DNA of 6,575 nucleotides from an uncultured Hyphomonadaceae bacterium (lineage in GTDB: Bacteria; Pseudomonadota; Alphaproteobacteria; Caulobacterales; Hyphomonadaceae). Under the pieces are notes generated by a model. The model ran no database searches. It worked only from the letters and a program-made list of their open reading frames with translations, and was not told the origin of the DNA. Where the stretch lies: NCBI GenBank assembly GCA_938049795.1, contig CALLCD010000107.1, forward strand, positions 1-6,575. Reading direction: 5' to 3'. Of the stretch, positions 1-6,481 are shown one piece after another. The position numbers and the translations under genes were made by a program. Every line of letters starts with the position of its first letter. Within the stretch, counting starts at the first letter, position 1.

Positions 1-735
1 CCCGCGCGCTTTGCCGAACGGCTGACCGGCCAGACCATCCGCCATCTTGGCCGCGCGGCAAAATTCCTCAAGGCGGAGCTGTCCTCTGGCGAAATGCTGG
101 TCATGCACCTTGGCATGACGGGACGGTTTACAATCGACGGCGCGCCCACGGCCAGCTTTGCCGCCGATACGGGCGATGACCCCAAACACGATCACGTCGT
201 CTTCCATCTCGAAGGCGGCGTCCGCATCACCTATAATGACCCGCGCCGGTTCGGCTTTATGGAGCTCTGGCCCGTTGCCCAGTTCGACGCCTATCCGCGC
301 CTGAAAAAACTCGGCCCCGAGCCCTTGTCCAATGGCTTCTCCGCCGCCTATCTCAATACTGCGCTCGCCGGTCGGCAAACCCCGATCAAAGCCGCGCTGC
401 TCGATCAGGCCGTTGTCGCAGGGCTCGGCAATATCTATGTGCTCGAAGCCCTGTTCCGCGCGGGCATCTCGCCCAAACGCAAAGCTGCAAGCATTGTCGG
501 CGCACGGGCCGAACGGCTCGCGCCTGCAATCAATGCCGTCATCGCCGAAGCCATCGAAGCGGGCGGCTCATCCATCTCCGACTTTGCCGCCGCCGACGGA
601 TCGCTTGGCTATTTCCAGCACAGTTTCGACGTGTATGACCGCGAAGGAGAAGCCTGCAAAACCTGCACCGAGCCGATCCGCCGGATTGTCCAGTCGGGCC
701 GGTCGAGCTTTTATTGCGGCAAATGCCAAAGATGA
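1..735 (+). CDS. mutM: Formamidopyrimidine-DNA glycosylase (MutM/Fpg), 5' end cut off by the window
   Basis: Base-excision repair enzyme that removes oxidised purines such as 8-oxoguanine and ring-opened FaPy lesions and nicks the strand by its AP-lyase activity. It acts on chromosomal DNA in the cytoplasm. The reading frame is open from base 1, with 244 residues visible. Visible residues include HLGM (M39, the likely void-filling Met), DPRRFG at 80-85 (R82 and F84 match the intercalation triad of the family), GLGNIY at 141-146 (N144) and a C-terminal zinc finger C219-x2-C222-x16-C239-x2-C242 with R234 in its hairpin. This spacing is the same as in E. coli Fpg. About 36 N-terminal residues, including the catalytic proline and following glutamate, lie before the window, so activity cannot be confirmed. 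The ATG at 94 is an internal methionine, not the start, because family-typical sequence (RAFAERLTG) precedes it in frame. The TGA overlaps the ATG of the downstream transporter. Confidence 0.96.
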   Translation, partial: PARFAERLTGQTIRHLGRAAKFLKAELSSGEMLVMHLGMTGRFTIDGAPTASFAADTGDDPKHDHVVFHLEGGVRITYNDPRRFGFMELWPVAQFDAYPRLKKLGPEPLSNGFSAAYLNTALAGRQTPIKAALLDQAVVAGLGNIYVLEALFRAGISPKRKAASIVGARAERLAPAINAVIAEAIEAGGSSISDFAAADGSLGYFQHSFDVYDREGEACKTCTEPIRRIVQSGRSSFYCGKCQR

Positions 736-2171
736 GTTTCAAACAGATCACGCTCTGGCTGGGACCGCTCGCGGCGCTGGTAATGCTGATCATAGGCCCG
801 CCCGAGGCGCTCGGCTTTCCCGCATGGGCGACGGCGGCGCTTCTGGTCTGGATGGCGCTCTGGTGGGCAACCGAACCCATTCCCATCCCTGCAACCTCGC
901 TTCTACCCCTCATCGTCCTGCCGCTGATCGGTGGCGGCACACCGGTGGAGGCCGCGTCCGGATATGCCAGCCCGATTGTGCTCTTGCTGCTCGGCGGGTT
1001 TATCGTCGCGCTCGGCATAGAGCGCTGGGATCTGCACAAACGGATCGCGCTCAATACCGTCGCGCTGTTCGGCAACCGGCCCAAAGCGCTGCTGGCAGGC
1101 TTCATGATCGCCACCGCGCTGTTGTCGATGTGGATCTCGAACACCGCCACAACTCTGATGATGGTGCCGATTGCGCTGTCGGTCGCCGCATCGGTCGAAG
1201 GCGAGGGCACGGATGGCCGCGTCACGCTCGCGCTCCTGCTCGGGGTTTGTTATGCGGCCAGCATTGGCGGGGTCGCAACCCCCGTCGGCACACCCACCAA
1301 CCTCATTGCGCTCGATGCGCTGGCAGAGATCAATGGCGAAGAAATCGGCTTTGCGACCTGGCTCAAATTCGGCGTTCCGGCCATGCTGCTCATGGTCCCC
1401 GCAGCCTGGCTCGCGGTGGGCTGGAAACTGCCGCGTGGAGAGAACAATACCGCGACACAAACTGTCATCGCCGAACAGATCAAAGCGCTCGGCCGCATGT
1501 CCACACCCGAGGCCCGCGTGGCGCTCGTGTTCGGCCTCGTCGCTTTACTCTGGATGAGCCGCGTCTTCGTACAGGACGCAGCCACAGCTGTAGGCTTTAC
1601 TCCCGTCTGGCTTACCGGCGTCTCCGATATGGGCATCGCCATCTTCGGCGCGCTGGCCATGTTCCTCATCCCCGCAGGACGCGGGCAGGGGCGGGCCTTG
1701 CTCGACTGGGAAGAAGCGGTCCGGCTACCTTGGGGCGTGCTCATCCTGTTTGGCGGCGGCATCTCGCTTGGTCGCGCCATCACCCGCACTGGTCTTGCCG
1801 AGTGGATTGGCGGCCAGCTTGAAGTGCTCGCCATCCTGCCGTCCATTGTGTTCGTCATTGCCGTCGTCGCGCTCGTCATTTTCCTGACCGAGCTAACCTC
1901 GAATGTCGCCACCATGACCACGCTCGCGCCCATTCTCGGCGCACTCGCCCTTGCCATCGGAGCCGATCCGGCGAGCCTGCTTGCCCCCGCAGCCGTCGCC
2001 GCCTCATGCGCCTTCATGCTGCCCGTCGCCACCGCACCAAACGCGATCATCTACGCCACCGGCAAAGTCCCCGTCGCCCAGATGATGCGCGCGGGGCTAC
2101 GCATAAACCTCGCAGGCATCCTGATCATCGCCGCCATCGGCTACTGGGTCGCGCCGCGTGTTTTAGGATAA
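732..2171 (+). CDS. DASS/SLC13-family sodium-coupled anion (dicarboxylate- or sulfate-type) symporter
   Basis: Inner-membrane secondary transporter of 479 residues, close to the size of the structurally known family member VcINDY. The family moves di- or tricarboxylates or sulfate with Na+ by an elevator mechanism. The protein is almost entirely hydrophobic helices. Two Ser-Asn motifs mark the inverted-repeat halves: S136-N137-T138, followed by ATTLMMVP, and S390-N391-V392, followed by ATMTTLAP. A Gly/Pro/Thr-rich loop lies at 179-190 (GGVATPVGTPTN). Residues 425-437 (S-x2-F-x2-P ... N) resemble the C-terminal signature of Na+/sulfate-type symporters. The second motif is SNV rather than SNT. 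The start chosen is ATG 732, which overlaps the mutM stop as ATGA. In-frame TTG 714 and ATG 723 also exist, but they lie further inside mutM. No clear Shine-Dalgarno site precedes it, which fits translational coupling. Substrate cannot be assigned from sequence. Confidence 0.9.
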   Translation: MSFKQITLWLGPLAALVMLIIGPPEALGFPAWATAALLVWMALWWATEPIPIPATSLLPLIVLPLIGGGTPVEAASGYASPIVLLLLGGFIVALGIERWDLHKRIALNTVALFGNRPKALLAGFMIATALLSMWISNTATTLMMVPIALSVAASVEGEGTDGRVTLALLLGVCYAASIGGVATPVGTPTNLIALDALAEINGEEIGFATWLKFGVPAMLLMVPAAWLAVGWKLPRGENNTATQTVIAEQIKALGRMSTPEARVALVFGLVALLWMSRVFVQDAATAVGFTPVWLTGVSDMGIAIFGALAMFLIPAGRGQGRALLDWEEAVRLPWGVLILFGGGISLGRAITRTGLAEWIGGQLEVLAILPSIVFVIAVVALVIFLTELTSNVATMTTLAPILGALALAIGADPASLLAPAAVAASCAFMLPVATAPNAIIYATGKVPVAQMMRAGLRINLAGILIIAAIGYWVAPRVLG

Positions 2172-2191
2172 GGCGCGGCACGCGGACGCAA

Positions 2192-2767
2192 TTAAACCGT
2201 CTTGCGCACCCGTTTTTCGAGCCTGCTGCCAACCATGCCAAGCAATCCCATAAAGCTCAGCGCTTTGAGCATGAACTGCGCAACAATCGCGCTCGGCGCA
2301 CTGGGATTGCCCGTAAACGGATCTCCAAACACCGCAGGTGTAAACCAGAAGAACAGGCCAAGCCCGATCGCCGCGCCGATCTTGAAACCCGTATTCGATT
2401 TGCTCAAAAGGGTCATATTGCCCAGCGTCTCTGCACCGTTGCGGATCGAAGACAGAATATAAGTCAAGACCAGCGCCGAGATCAGAAAAGAGACGGAAAG
2501 AAATGGGAGCGCGATGAAAACTACTCTGATACTAAGCGCAGAATTGCTCAGTCCGTGGAAGATCAGAAGCACCATGATCCCAGCAAAGACGAGCGCAGGG
2601 ATGCCGACACCAAGATAGACCGGCCAGCGCTGCTCAAACCGCGAGGTCGGCTTGCGGCCCGCGCGGCGTTGCTGCTTGACGTCCTCGATCAGCGGCGATT
2701 GCCTCCGGGCATCGCTCACCTCTTTCCGGCGGCGTCCGAATGTGTCTTGCGGCTGGGCTCTGTTCAT
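2192..2767 (-). CDS. Unrecognised small membrane protein with about four transmembrane segments
   Basis: I do not recognise a family. The 191-residue product has a basic, hydrophilic N-terminus (about residues 1-47, rich in Arg, Lys and Gln) followed by hydrophobic stretches at about 49-70, 80-106, 129-147 and 160-180. It ends in a short basic tail (RLEKRVRKTV). The cytosolic side is probably the basic N- and C-terminal ends, which is consistent with four crossings and the positive-inside rule. Nothing suggests an enzyme active site. The gene is convergent with the DASS symporter (20 bp between stops) and divergent from polA (134 bp between starts), so it is likely a single-gene transcript. 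No good Shine-Dalgarno sequence is visible before ATG 2767. The hydrophobic pattern, and the fact that the overlapping plus-strand frames give only low-complexity Arg/Ser-rich translations, support this strand as the real one. Confidence 0.72.
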   Translation of the reverse strand: MNRAQPQDTFGRRRKEVSDARRQSPLIEDVKQQRRAGRKPTSRFEQRWPVYLGVGIPALVFAGIMVLLIFHGLSNSALSIRVVFIALPFLSVSFLISALVLTYILSSIRNGAETLGNMTLLSKSNTGFKIGAAIGLGLFFWFTPAVFGDPFTGNPSAPSAIVAQFMLKALSFMGLLGMVGSRLEKRVRKTV

Positions 2768-2790
2768 GATGGGAGACTATCAGAACAGGC

Positions 2791-2818
2791 TTGATGATGG
2801 GCTAAGCCAATAGATCAA
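2791..2818. repeat. Nested inverted repeat in the divergent spacer upstream of polA
   Basis: Outer arms TTGAT (2791-2795) and ATCAA (2814-2818) flank an inner 9-bp palindrome GGCTAAGCC (2800-2808). The two dyads are centred within half a base of each other. An overlapping perfect 8-bp palindrome, CAAATTTG, follows at 2816-2823. It sits between the divergent starts of the membrane-protein gene and polA, where an operator or promoter could lie. Function is inferred only from position and symmetry. Arms this short can arise by chance. Confidence 0.3.
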
Positions 2819-2885
2819 ATTTGTCCAAACCGCTTTCACCCCGCTGGCCTACCGCGCCGCTCCGCGCTAAACCCTATCACAACAC

Positions 2886-2891
2886 AAGGGA
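2886..2891 (+). promoter_or_regulatory. Ribosome binding site for polA
   Basis: AAGGGA lies 10 bases before ATG 2902. It supports that start over the in-frame upstream TTG at 2821, which would add 27 residues unrelated to the conserved 5'-nuclease N-terminus. Confidence 0.5.
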
Positions 2892-2901
2892 ACCCTCGCG
2901 C

Positions 2902-5685
2902 ATGCCATCAGCACCATTCAACAAAGACAGCCACCTCTACCTGATCGACGCGTCGGCCTATATCTTCCGCGCCTATCATGCGCTGCCGCCCTTAACGCGC
3001 AAATCGGACGGGCTGCCCGTGGGCGCTGTGGCAGGCTTTTGCAACATGCTGTGGAAACTCCTCGAAGAGCTCAAAGGCCCCGACCGGCCGACCCATTTCG
3101 CCTGTGTCTTCGACAAGGGCTCCTACACGTTCCGCAATGACATGTACCCCGACTACAAAGCCAACAGAGACGAAACCCCCGCCGATCTCAAACCGCAATT
3201 CCCCCTCGTCCGCGAAGCCTCGCTCGCTTTTGCCACTCATGCGCTCGAACTTGAAGGCTACGAAGCCGATGACCTCATCGCCACCTATGCCGATATGGCC
3301 GACAAAGCCGGCGCACGCTGCACCATTGTCTCCTCTGACAAAGACCTGATGCAGCTTGTGACCGACCGCGTGATCATGCTCGACACAATGAAAAACAAGA
3401 CGCTCGACATCGCCGCCGTGCACGAGAAATTCGGCGTTGGGCCAGAGCGCGTGGTCGATGTCCAGTCGCTCGCCGGTGACAGCGTGGACAATGTCCCCGG
3501 CGCCCCCGGCATCGGCATCAAAACCGCTGCCCTCCTGATCAATGAATATGGCGACGTCGACACATTGCTCGCCCGCGCCGAAGAGATCAAACAGCCCAAA
3601 CGCCGCCAGACCCTGATCGACCATGCCGAACAGGTCCGCATCTCGCGCGATCTCGTCACCCTCAAGCGCGATGTCCCGCTCACCGTGCCGCCCGAAGATC
3701 TCGCCGTCGCTGATCCCGACCCCGAACCGCTCATCGCTTTCCTCGAAAAAATGGAGTTCCGCACCATCACCCGCCGCGTGCGCGAAGCCCTCGAACTTGA
3801 AGGCGTCCTCGAAGAAGCCGAACCCCAGGCCCAGAGCGTTGACCGCACAGCCTATGAAACCGTCACCACCAAAGCCCGTCTCGACCATTGGATCGAACGC
3901 GCCCGCGAGGTCGGCATCTTCGCCATCGACACCGAAACCGACAGCCTTGACGCCGTCGCCGCAAAGCTTGTGGGACTCTCCCTCGCCACCGCGCCCAACG
4001 AGGCCTGCTACATCCCGCTCGCCCATATCGACCCCGAAGGGGCAGGGGGCATGTTCGAAGCCGCCGCCCCCGAACAGATCAAGCTCGAAGACGCCATCGC
4101 CGCGCTTAAGCCAATACTCGAAGACGACACCGTGCTCAAAGTCGGCCAGAACATCAAATATGACCTTACCGTGCTCGCCAATGTCGGCATCAACATCGCC
4201 CCGATAGACGACACGATGCTGCTCTCTTTCGTCCTCAATGCCGGCACCCACAATCACGGCATGGACACGCTCTCGGCGCGCTATTTCGACCACACGCCCA
4301 TTGCGTACAAGGCCGTCTGCGGCACCGGCAAATCGCAAATCACCTTCGACCGCGTGCCGCTCGACAAGGCGACCGAATACGCCGCCGAAGACGCCGACAT
4401 CACGCTGCGCCTCTGGCATCTGTTCAAGCGCAAACTGCCCGAAGCCCGCGTCACCACCGTCTACGAAACTCTAGAGCGCCCGCTCGTGCCCGTCATCGCC
4501 AATATGGAACAACAGGGCATCAAGGTTGACCGGCAGACCCTCTCCGAACTGTCCTCCGACTTCGCCCAGCGCATGGCCGCCCTCGAGGCCGAAGCCTACG
4601 AGCAGGCAGGCGAGAGCTTCAATATGGGTAGCCCGAAACAGCTCGGCGAAATCCTATTCGACAAGATGAGCATAGAAGGCGGCAAGAAAACCAAAACCGG
4701 CGCATGGCAAACCGGCGCGGACATTCTCGAAGACCTCGCCGCCCAAGGCCATGACCTCCCGCAGACCATCCTAAAATGGCGCTCCTTGTCCAAGCTCCGC
4801 TCGACCTACACCGAAGCCCTGCAAGCGGCCATCAACGAGACCACCGGCCGCGTCCACACCAGCTTCGCTATGGCCGCAGCCCAAACCGGCCGCCTCTCAA
4901 GCTCTGATCCGAACCTGCAAAACATCCCGATACGGACAGAAGAAGGCCGCAAAATCCGCCACGCCTTCATCGCCGAACCCGGCCATGTCCTGATCTCGGC
5001 GGACTATTCCCAAGTCGAACTGCGCCTCTTGGCCCATATCGCCGGCATAGACGCCCTGCGCGACGCGTTCAAAGCCGGACACGACATCCACGCCATGACC
5101 GCAAGCGAAATGTTCGGCGAACCCATAGAAGGCATGGACCCGATGATGCGTCGCCGCGCCAAGGCGATCAATTTCGGCATCATCTACGGCATTTCCGCCT
5201 TCGGCCTCGCCCGCCAGCTCGCCATCCCCCAAGGCGAAGCGCGCGACTATATCAAAGCCTATTTCGAAAAATTCCCCGGCATCCGCAAATATATGGACGA
5301 CACCAAAACCTTCGCCACCGCCCACGGCTATGTCGAAACCGTGTTTGGCCGTAGACTGAACATCGACTTGAAAAACGCCAAAGGCCCAAGCCGGGGTTTC
5401 GCCGAACGCCAGGCCATCAACGCACCCATCCAGGGCTCTGCCGCCGACGTCATCAAACGCGCCATGATCGCCATGCCAACCGCCCTAAGCGGGGCAGGGC
5501 TCAAAGCCCGCATGCTCCTGCAAGTCCACGACGAACTGATCTTCGAAGCCCCCGAGGCCGAAGCCGACGCCACAATCGCCCTCGTCAAGAAAACAATGGA
5601 AGGGGCGGCGGCCCCCGCCCGCGAATTGTCCGTCCCCCTCATCGTAGAAGCCCAAGCCGCCAGCAATTGGGGCGACGCGCATTGA
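2902..5685 (+). CDS. polA: DNA polymerase I, complete, with 5'-nuclease, 3'-5' proofreading and polymerase domains
   Basis: Cytoplasmic repair and replication polymerase that removes RNA primers from Okazaki fragments and fills excision-repair gaps. The product is 927 residues, essentially the length of E. coli Pol I (928). The 5'-nuclease (about 1-290) shows D16, E121/D123/D124 (EADDL), D146/D148 (SSDKD) and D193/D196 (GDSVDNVPG), with a helix-hairpin-helix-type GIGIKTA segment. The proofreading domain (about 310-510) is intact: ExoI D343-x-E345, ExoII N417-x2-Y-D421, ExoIII Y493-x3-D497. The polymerase domain (about 530-927) has motif A D701-YSQVE706, motif B with R750, K754, F758 and Y762, and motif C H876-D877-E878. 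Spacing of these catalytic residues parallels E. coli. Phe at 758 is the residue type linked to discrimination against dideoxynucleotides. ATG 2902 is chosen for its Shine-Dalgarno site and because HLYLIDASAYIFRAYH, the usual N-terminal beginning, follows at once. It appears monocistronic or leads into the pentapeptide gene. Confidence 0.98.
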   Translation: MPSAPFNKDSHLYLIDASAYIFRAYHALPPLTRKSDGLPVGAVAGFCNMLWKLLEELKGPDRPTHFACVFDKGSYTFRNDMYPDYKANRDETPADLKPQFPLVREASLAFATHALELEGYEADDLIATYADMADKAGARCTIVSSDKDLMQLVTDRVIMLDTMKNKTLDIAAVHEKFGVGPERVVDVQSLAGDSVDNVPGAPGIGIKTAALLINEYGDVDTLLARAEEIKQPKRRQTLIDHAEQVRISRDLVTLKRDVPLTVPPEDLAVADPDPEPLIAFLEKMEFRTITRRVREALELEGVLEEAEPQAQSVDRTAYETVTTKARLDHWIERAREVGIFAIDTETDSLDAVAAKLVGLSLATAPNEACYIPLAHIDPEGAGGMFEAAAPEQIKLEDAIAALKPILEDDTVLKVGQNIKYDLTVLANVGINIAPIDDTMLLSFVLNAGTHNHGMDTLSARYFDHTPIAYKAVCGTGKSQITFDRVPLDKATEYAAEDADITLRLWHLFKRKLPEARVTTVYETLERPLVPVIANMEQQGIKVDRQTLSELSSDFAQRMAALEAEAYEQAGESFNMGSPKQLGEILFDKMSIEGGKKTKTGAWQTGADILEDLAAQGHDLPQTILKWRSLSKLRSTYTEALQAAINETTGRVHTSFAMAAAQTGRLSSSDPNLQNIPIRTEEGRKIRHAFIAEPGHVLISADYSQVELRLLAHIAGIDALRDAFKAGHDIHAMTASEMFGEPIEGMDPMMRRRAKAINFGIIYGISAFGLARQLAIPQGEARDYIKAYFEKFPGIRKYMDDTKTFATAHGYVETVFGRRLNIDLKNAKGPSRGFAERQAINAPIQGSAADVIKRAMIAMPTALSGAGLKARMLLQVHDELIFEAPEAEADATIALVKKTMEGAAAPARELSVPLIVEAQAASNWGDAH

Positions 5686-5688
5686 TTG

Positions 5689-5697
5689 TGATATACT
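5689..5697 (+). promoter_or_regulatory. Candidate extended -10 promoter for the pentapeptide-repeat gene
   Basis: TGATATACT fits the extended -10 form TGnTATAAT with one mismatch, and starts four bases after the polA stop. The best -35-like hexamer is TTGGGG at 5667-5672, with a long 19-bp spacer, inside polA. Transcription would start near 5704, giving a leader of only about 10 bases, so the Shine-Dalgarno site would be at the very 5' end. That makes the assignment uncertain. Confidence 0.35.
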
Positions 5698-5703
5698 GTT
5701 GTT

Positions 5704-5711
5704 GGAGGTGA
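5704..5711 (+). promoter_or_regulatory. Strong Shine-Dalgarno site that fixes the pentapeptide gene start
   Basis: GGAGGTGA, nearly a full anti-16S match, has its GGAGG core five bases before ATG 5714. It rules out the in-frame TTG codons at 5699 and 5702 as starts, because the second overlaps and the first precedes this site. It is the best ribosome binding site in the window. Confidence 0.75.
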
Positions 5712-5713
5712 GA

Positions 5714-6268
5714 ATGGAGCAATTACAGATCGTAGCTTTTTTGACTTTGATCTTCGTGTGTCTGGCCGTCGCGTTTTGGAGATTGTCAACGAGAGGAAAC
5801 TCTTCGAAAAGAGCGTTTACGCCAGATCCAGAAGTATGGATCGCTAAAGAAGGCCCCAGAAGACTAGATGCATTCCGGGGGCCATTAGAAGACTTTGACT
5901 ATTCCCAACAAGATTTGATGAATTCTTTCATCAATAAGTCTCTCGTAAAAAATGTCTCGTTTGAGAACTCTAGTTTAAGTGGCTCTCGAATGTGTTGGAA
6001 TGACTTTGAGCAGGTCAATTTCAAGGGAACCTCGCTTTCCGAATGTGATATGCGGGCGTCTATTTTTGAAGACTGCGATTTTGAAGGTGCGGATTTGACA
6101 AAAACAGACTTACGACGGTCTTCCTTTGTAAATTGTCGCTTTAAGTCAGCGAATTTTGAAGGAGCAAAAATAGCAAAGGCTAGCAAAGAGAAGTTTGATT
6201 TAAGTCCTGATCAAATTGACGTTGTGGAATGGATGGAAGACGATGGCGAGGAACCTGAAGGCGGTTGA
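5714..6268 (+). CDS. Membrane-anchored pentapeptide-repeat protein, AT-rich, probably acquired
   Basis: The 184-residue product begins with one hydrophobic helix (about residues 4-22) followed by R23, R27, K32 and R33. By the positive-inside rule this is an uncleaved anchor that leaves the C-terminal domain in the cytoplasm. A hydrophilic linker follows. From about L58 to I153 a Leu, Phe, Met, Ile, Val or Tyr falls at every fifth residue without a break (for example F83, L88, M93, F98, F103, L108, M113, F118, F123, L128). Small residues such as Ala, Ser, Thr or Cys mostly sit two positions before. This is the pattern of a right-handed quadrilateral beta-helix of about five coils. The tail ends acidic (WMEDDGEEPEGG). 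The repeat family includes gyrase-protecting DNA mimics and many proteins of unknown role, and no specific function can be assigned. By hand count the gene is about 42% GC, far below polA, and uses AT-ending codons freely, which suggests transfer. It starts 28 bases after polA. Confidence 0.85.
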   Translation: MEQLQIVAFLTLIFVCLAVAFWRLSTRGNSSKRAFTPDPEVWIAKEGPRRLDAFRGPLEDFDYSQQDLMNSFINKSLVKNVSFENSSLSGSRMCWNDFEQVNFKGTSLSECDMRASIFEDCDFEGADLTKTDLRRSSFVNCRFKSANFEGAKIAKASKEKFDLSPDQIDVVEWMEDDGEEPEGG

Positions 6269-6283
6269 AGCTCTTCAGTTTCC
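6250..6283 (+). terminator. Imperfect hairpin spanning the stop of the pentapeptide gene, possible weak terminator
   Basis: GGAACCTGAAG (6250-6260) can pair with CTTCAGTTTCC (6273-6283): 10 of 11 pairs with one mismatch and a 12-base loop that contains the TGA stop (6266-6268). There is no T-run after the stem (TCCCGAATGG follows), so it is not a canonical intrinsic terminator. It may instead protect the 3' end or be incidental. Confidence 0.3.
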
Positions 6284-6481
6284 CGAATGGTGTTCTCATT
6301 AAACATTGTCGCCGAAAATACCCCAGCCCCCAAATAAGGCAAAGTTAGCGACCGCTCACCCAGAAATCGCCTTGATCCGCGCCTTCTCGCGCCACATTGC
6401 TGGTTTGTAATGAAAATGACGGGGCTTCCAGCAGATGGCGAACCGTGTTTGTATAGATGGGTATTAAAGTAGGAGCGGGAT
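6269..6481. other. Spacer of 213 bases before the response regulator, no convincing gene
   Basis: I find no well-supported gene here. A GC-richer patch at about 6356-6400 stays open in several minus-strand frames but has no good start or Shine-Dalgarno site. A 20-codon plus-strand frame (ATG 6410 to TAG 6470-6472) ends inside the ribosome binding site of the next gene and also lacks its own site. A TATAGA at 6452-6457 could be a -10 box for the response regulator, but no matching -35 is visible. The promoter of the downstream gene is presumably in this stretch. Confidence 0.5.
6471..6475 (+). promoter_or_regulatory. Ribosome binding site of the response regulator gene
   Basis: AGGAG lies six bases before ATG 6482. 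It supports that ATG as the start of the receiver-domain gene. Confidence 0.65.

Noticed and set aside
332..1822. Plus-strand 496-codon frame crossing mutM and the transporter
   Set aside because: It runs through two well-supported genes in another frame and its translation is Arg/Ala/Pro-rich with no motif.
2185..2217. Possible terminator between the convergent genes (CGCAA...TTGCG then TTTTT)
   Set aside because: The stem is only five pairs and the T-run starts several bases after it, so it is too weak to call.
2006..2794. Plus-strand frame of 262 codons opposite the small membrane protein
   Set aside because: It is extremely Arg/Gln/Lys-rich without domain features, and the opposite strand gives a sensible membrane protein.
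2821..2901. Possible 27-residue N-terminal extension of DNA polymerase I from TTG 2821
   Set aside because: The extra residues are Pro/Arg-rich and unlike the family, while ATG 2902 has a Shine-Dalgarno site and is followed at once by the conserved 5'-nuclease start.
2992..4419. Long minus-strand open frame (475 codons) across polA
   Set aside because: It is a shadow of high-GC codon bias on the opposite strand. Its translation is Gly/Val/Asp-rich low-complexity sequence, while polA motifs are perfect on the plus strand.
6410..6472. Short plus-strand frame of 20 codons ending in the response regulator ribosome binding site
   Set aside because: It could be a leader peptide, but it has no ribosome binding site and is short enough to be chance.
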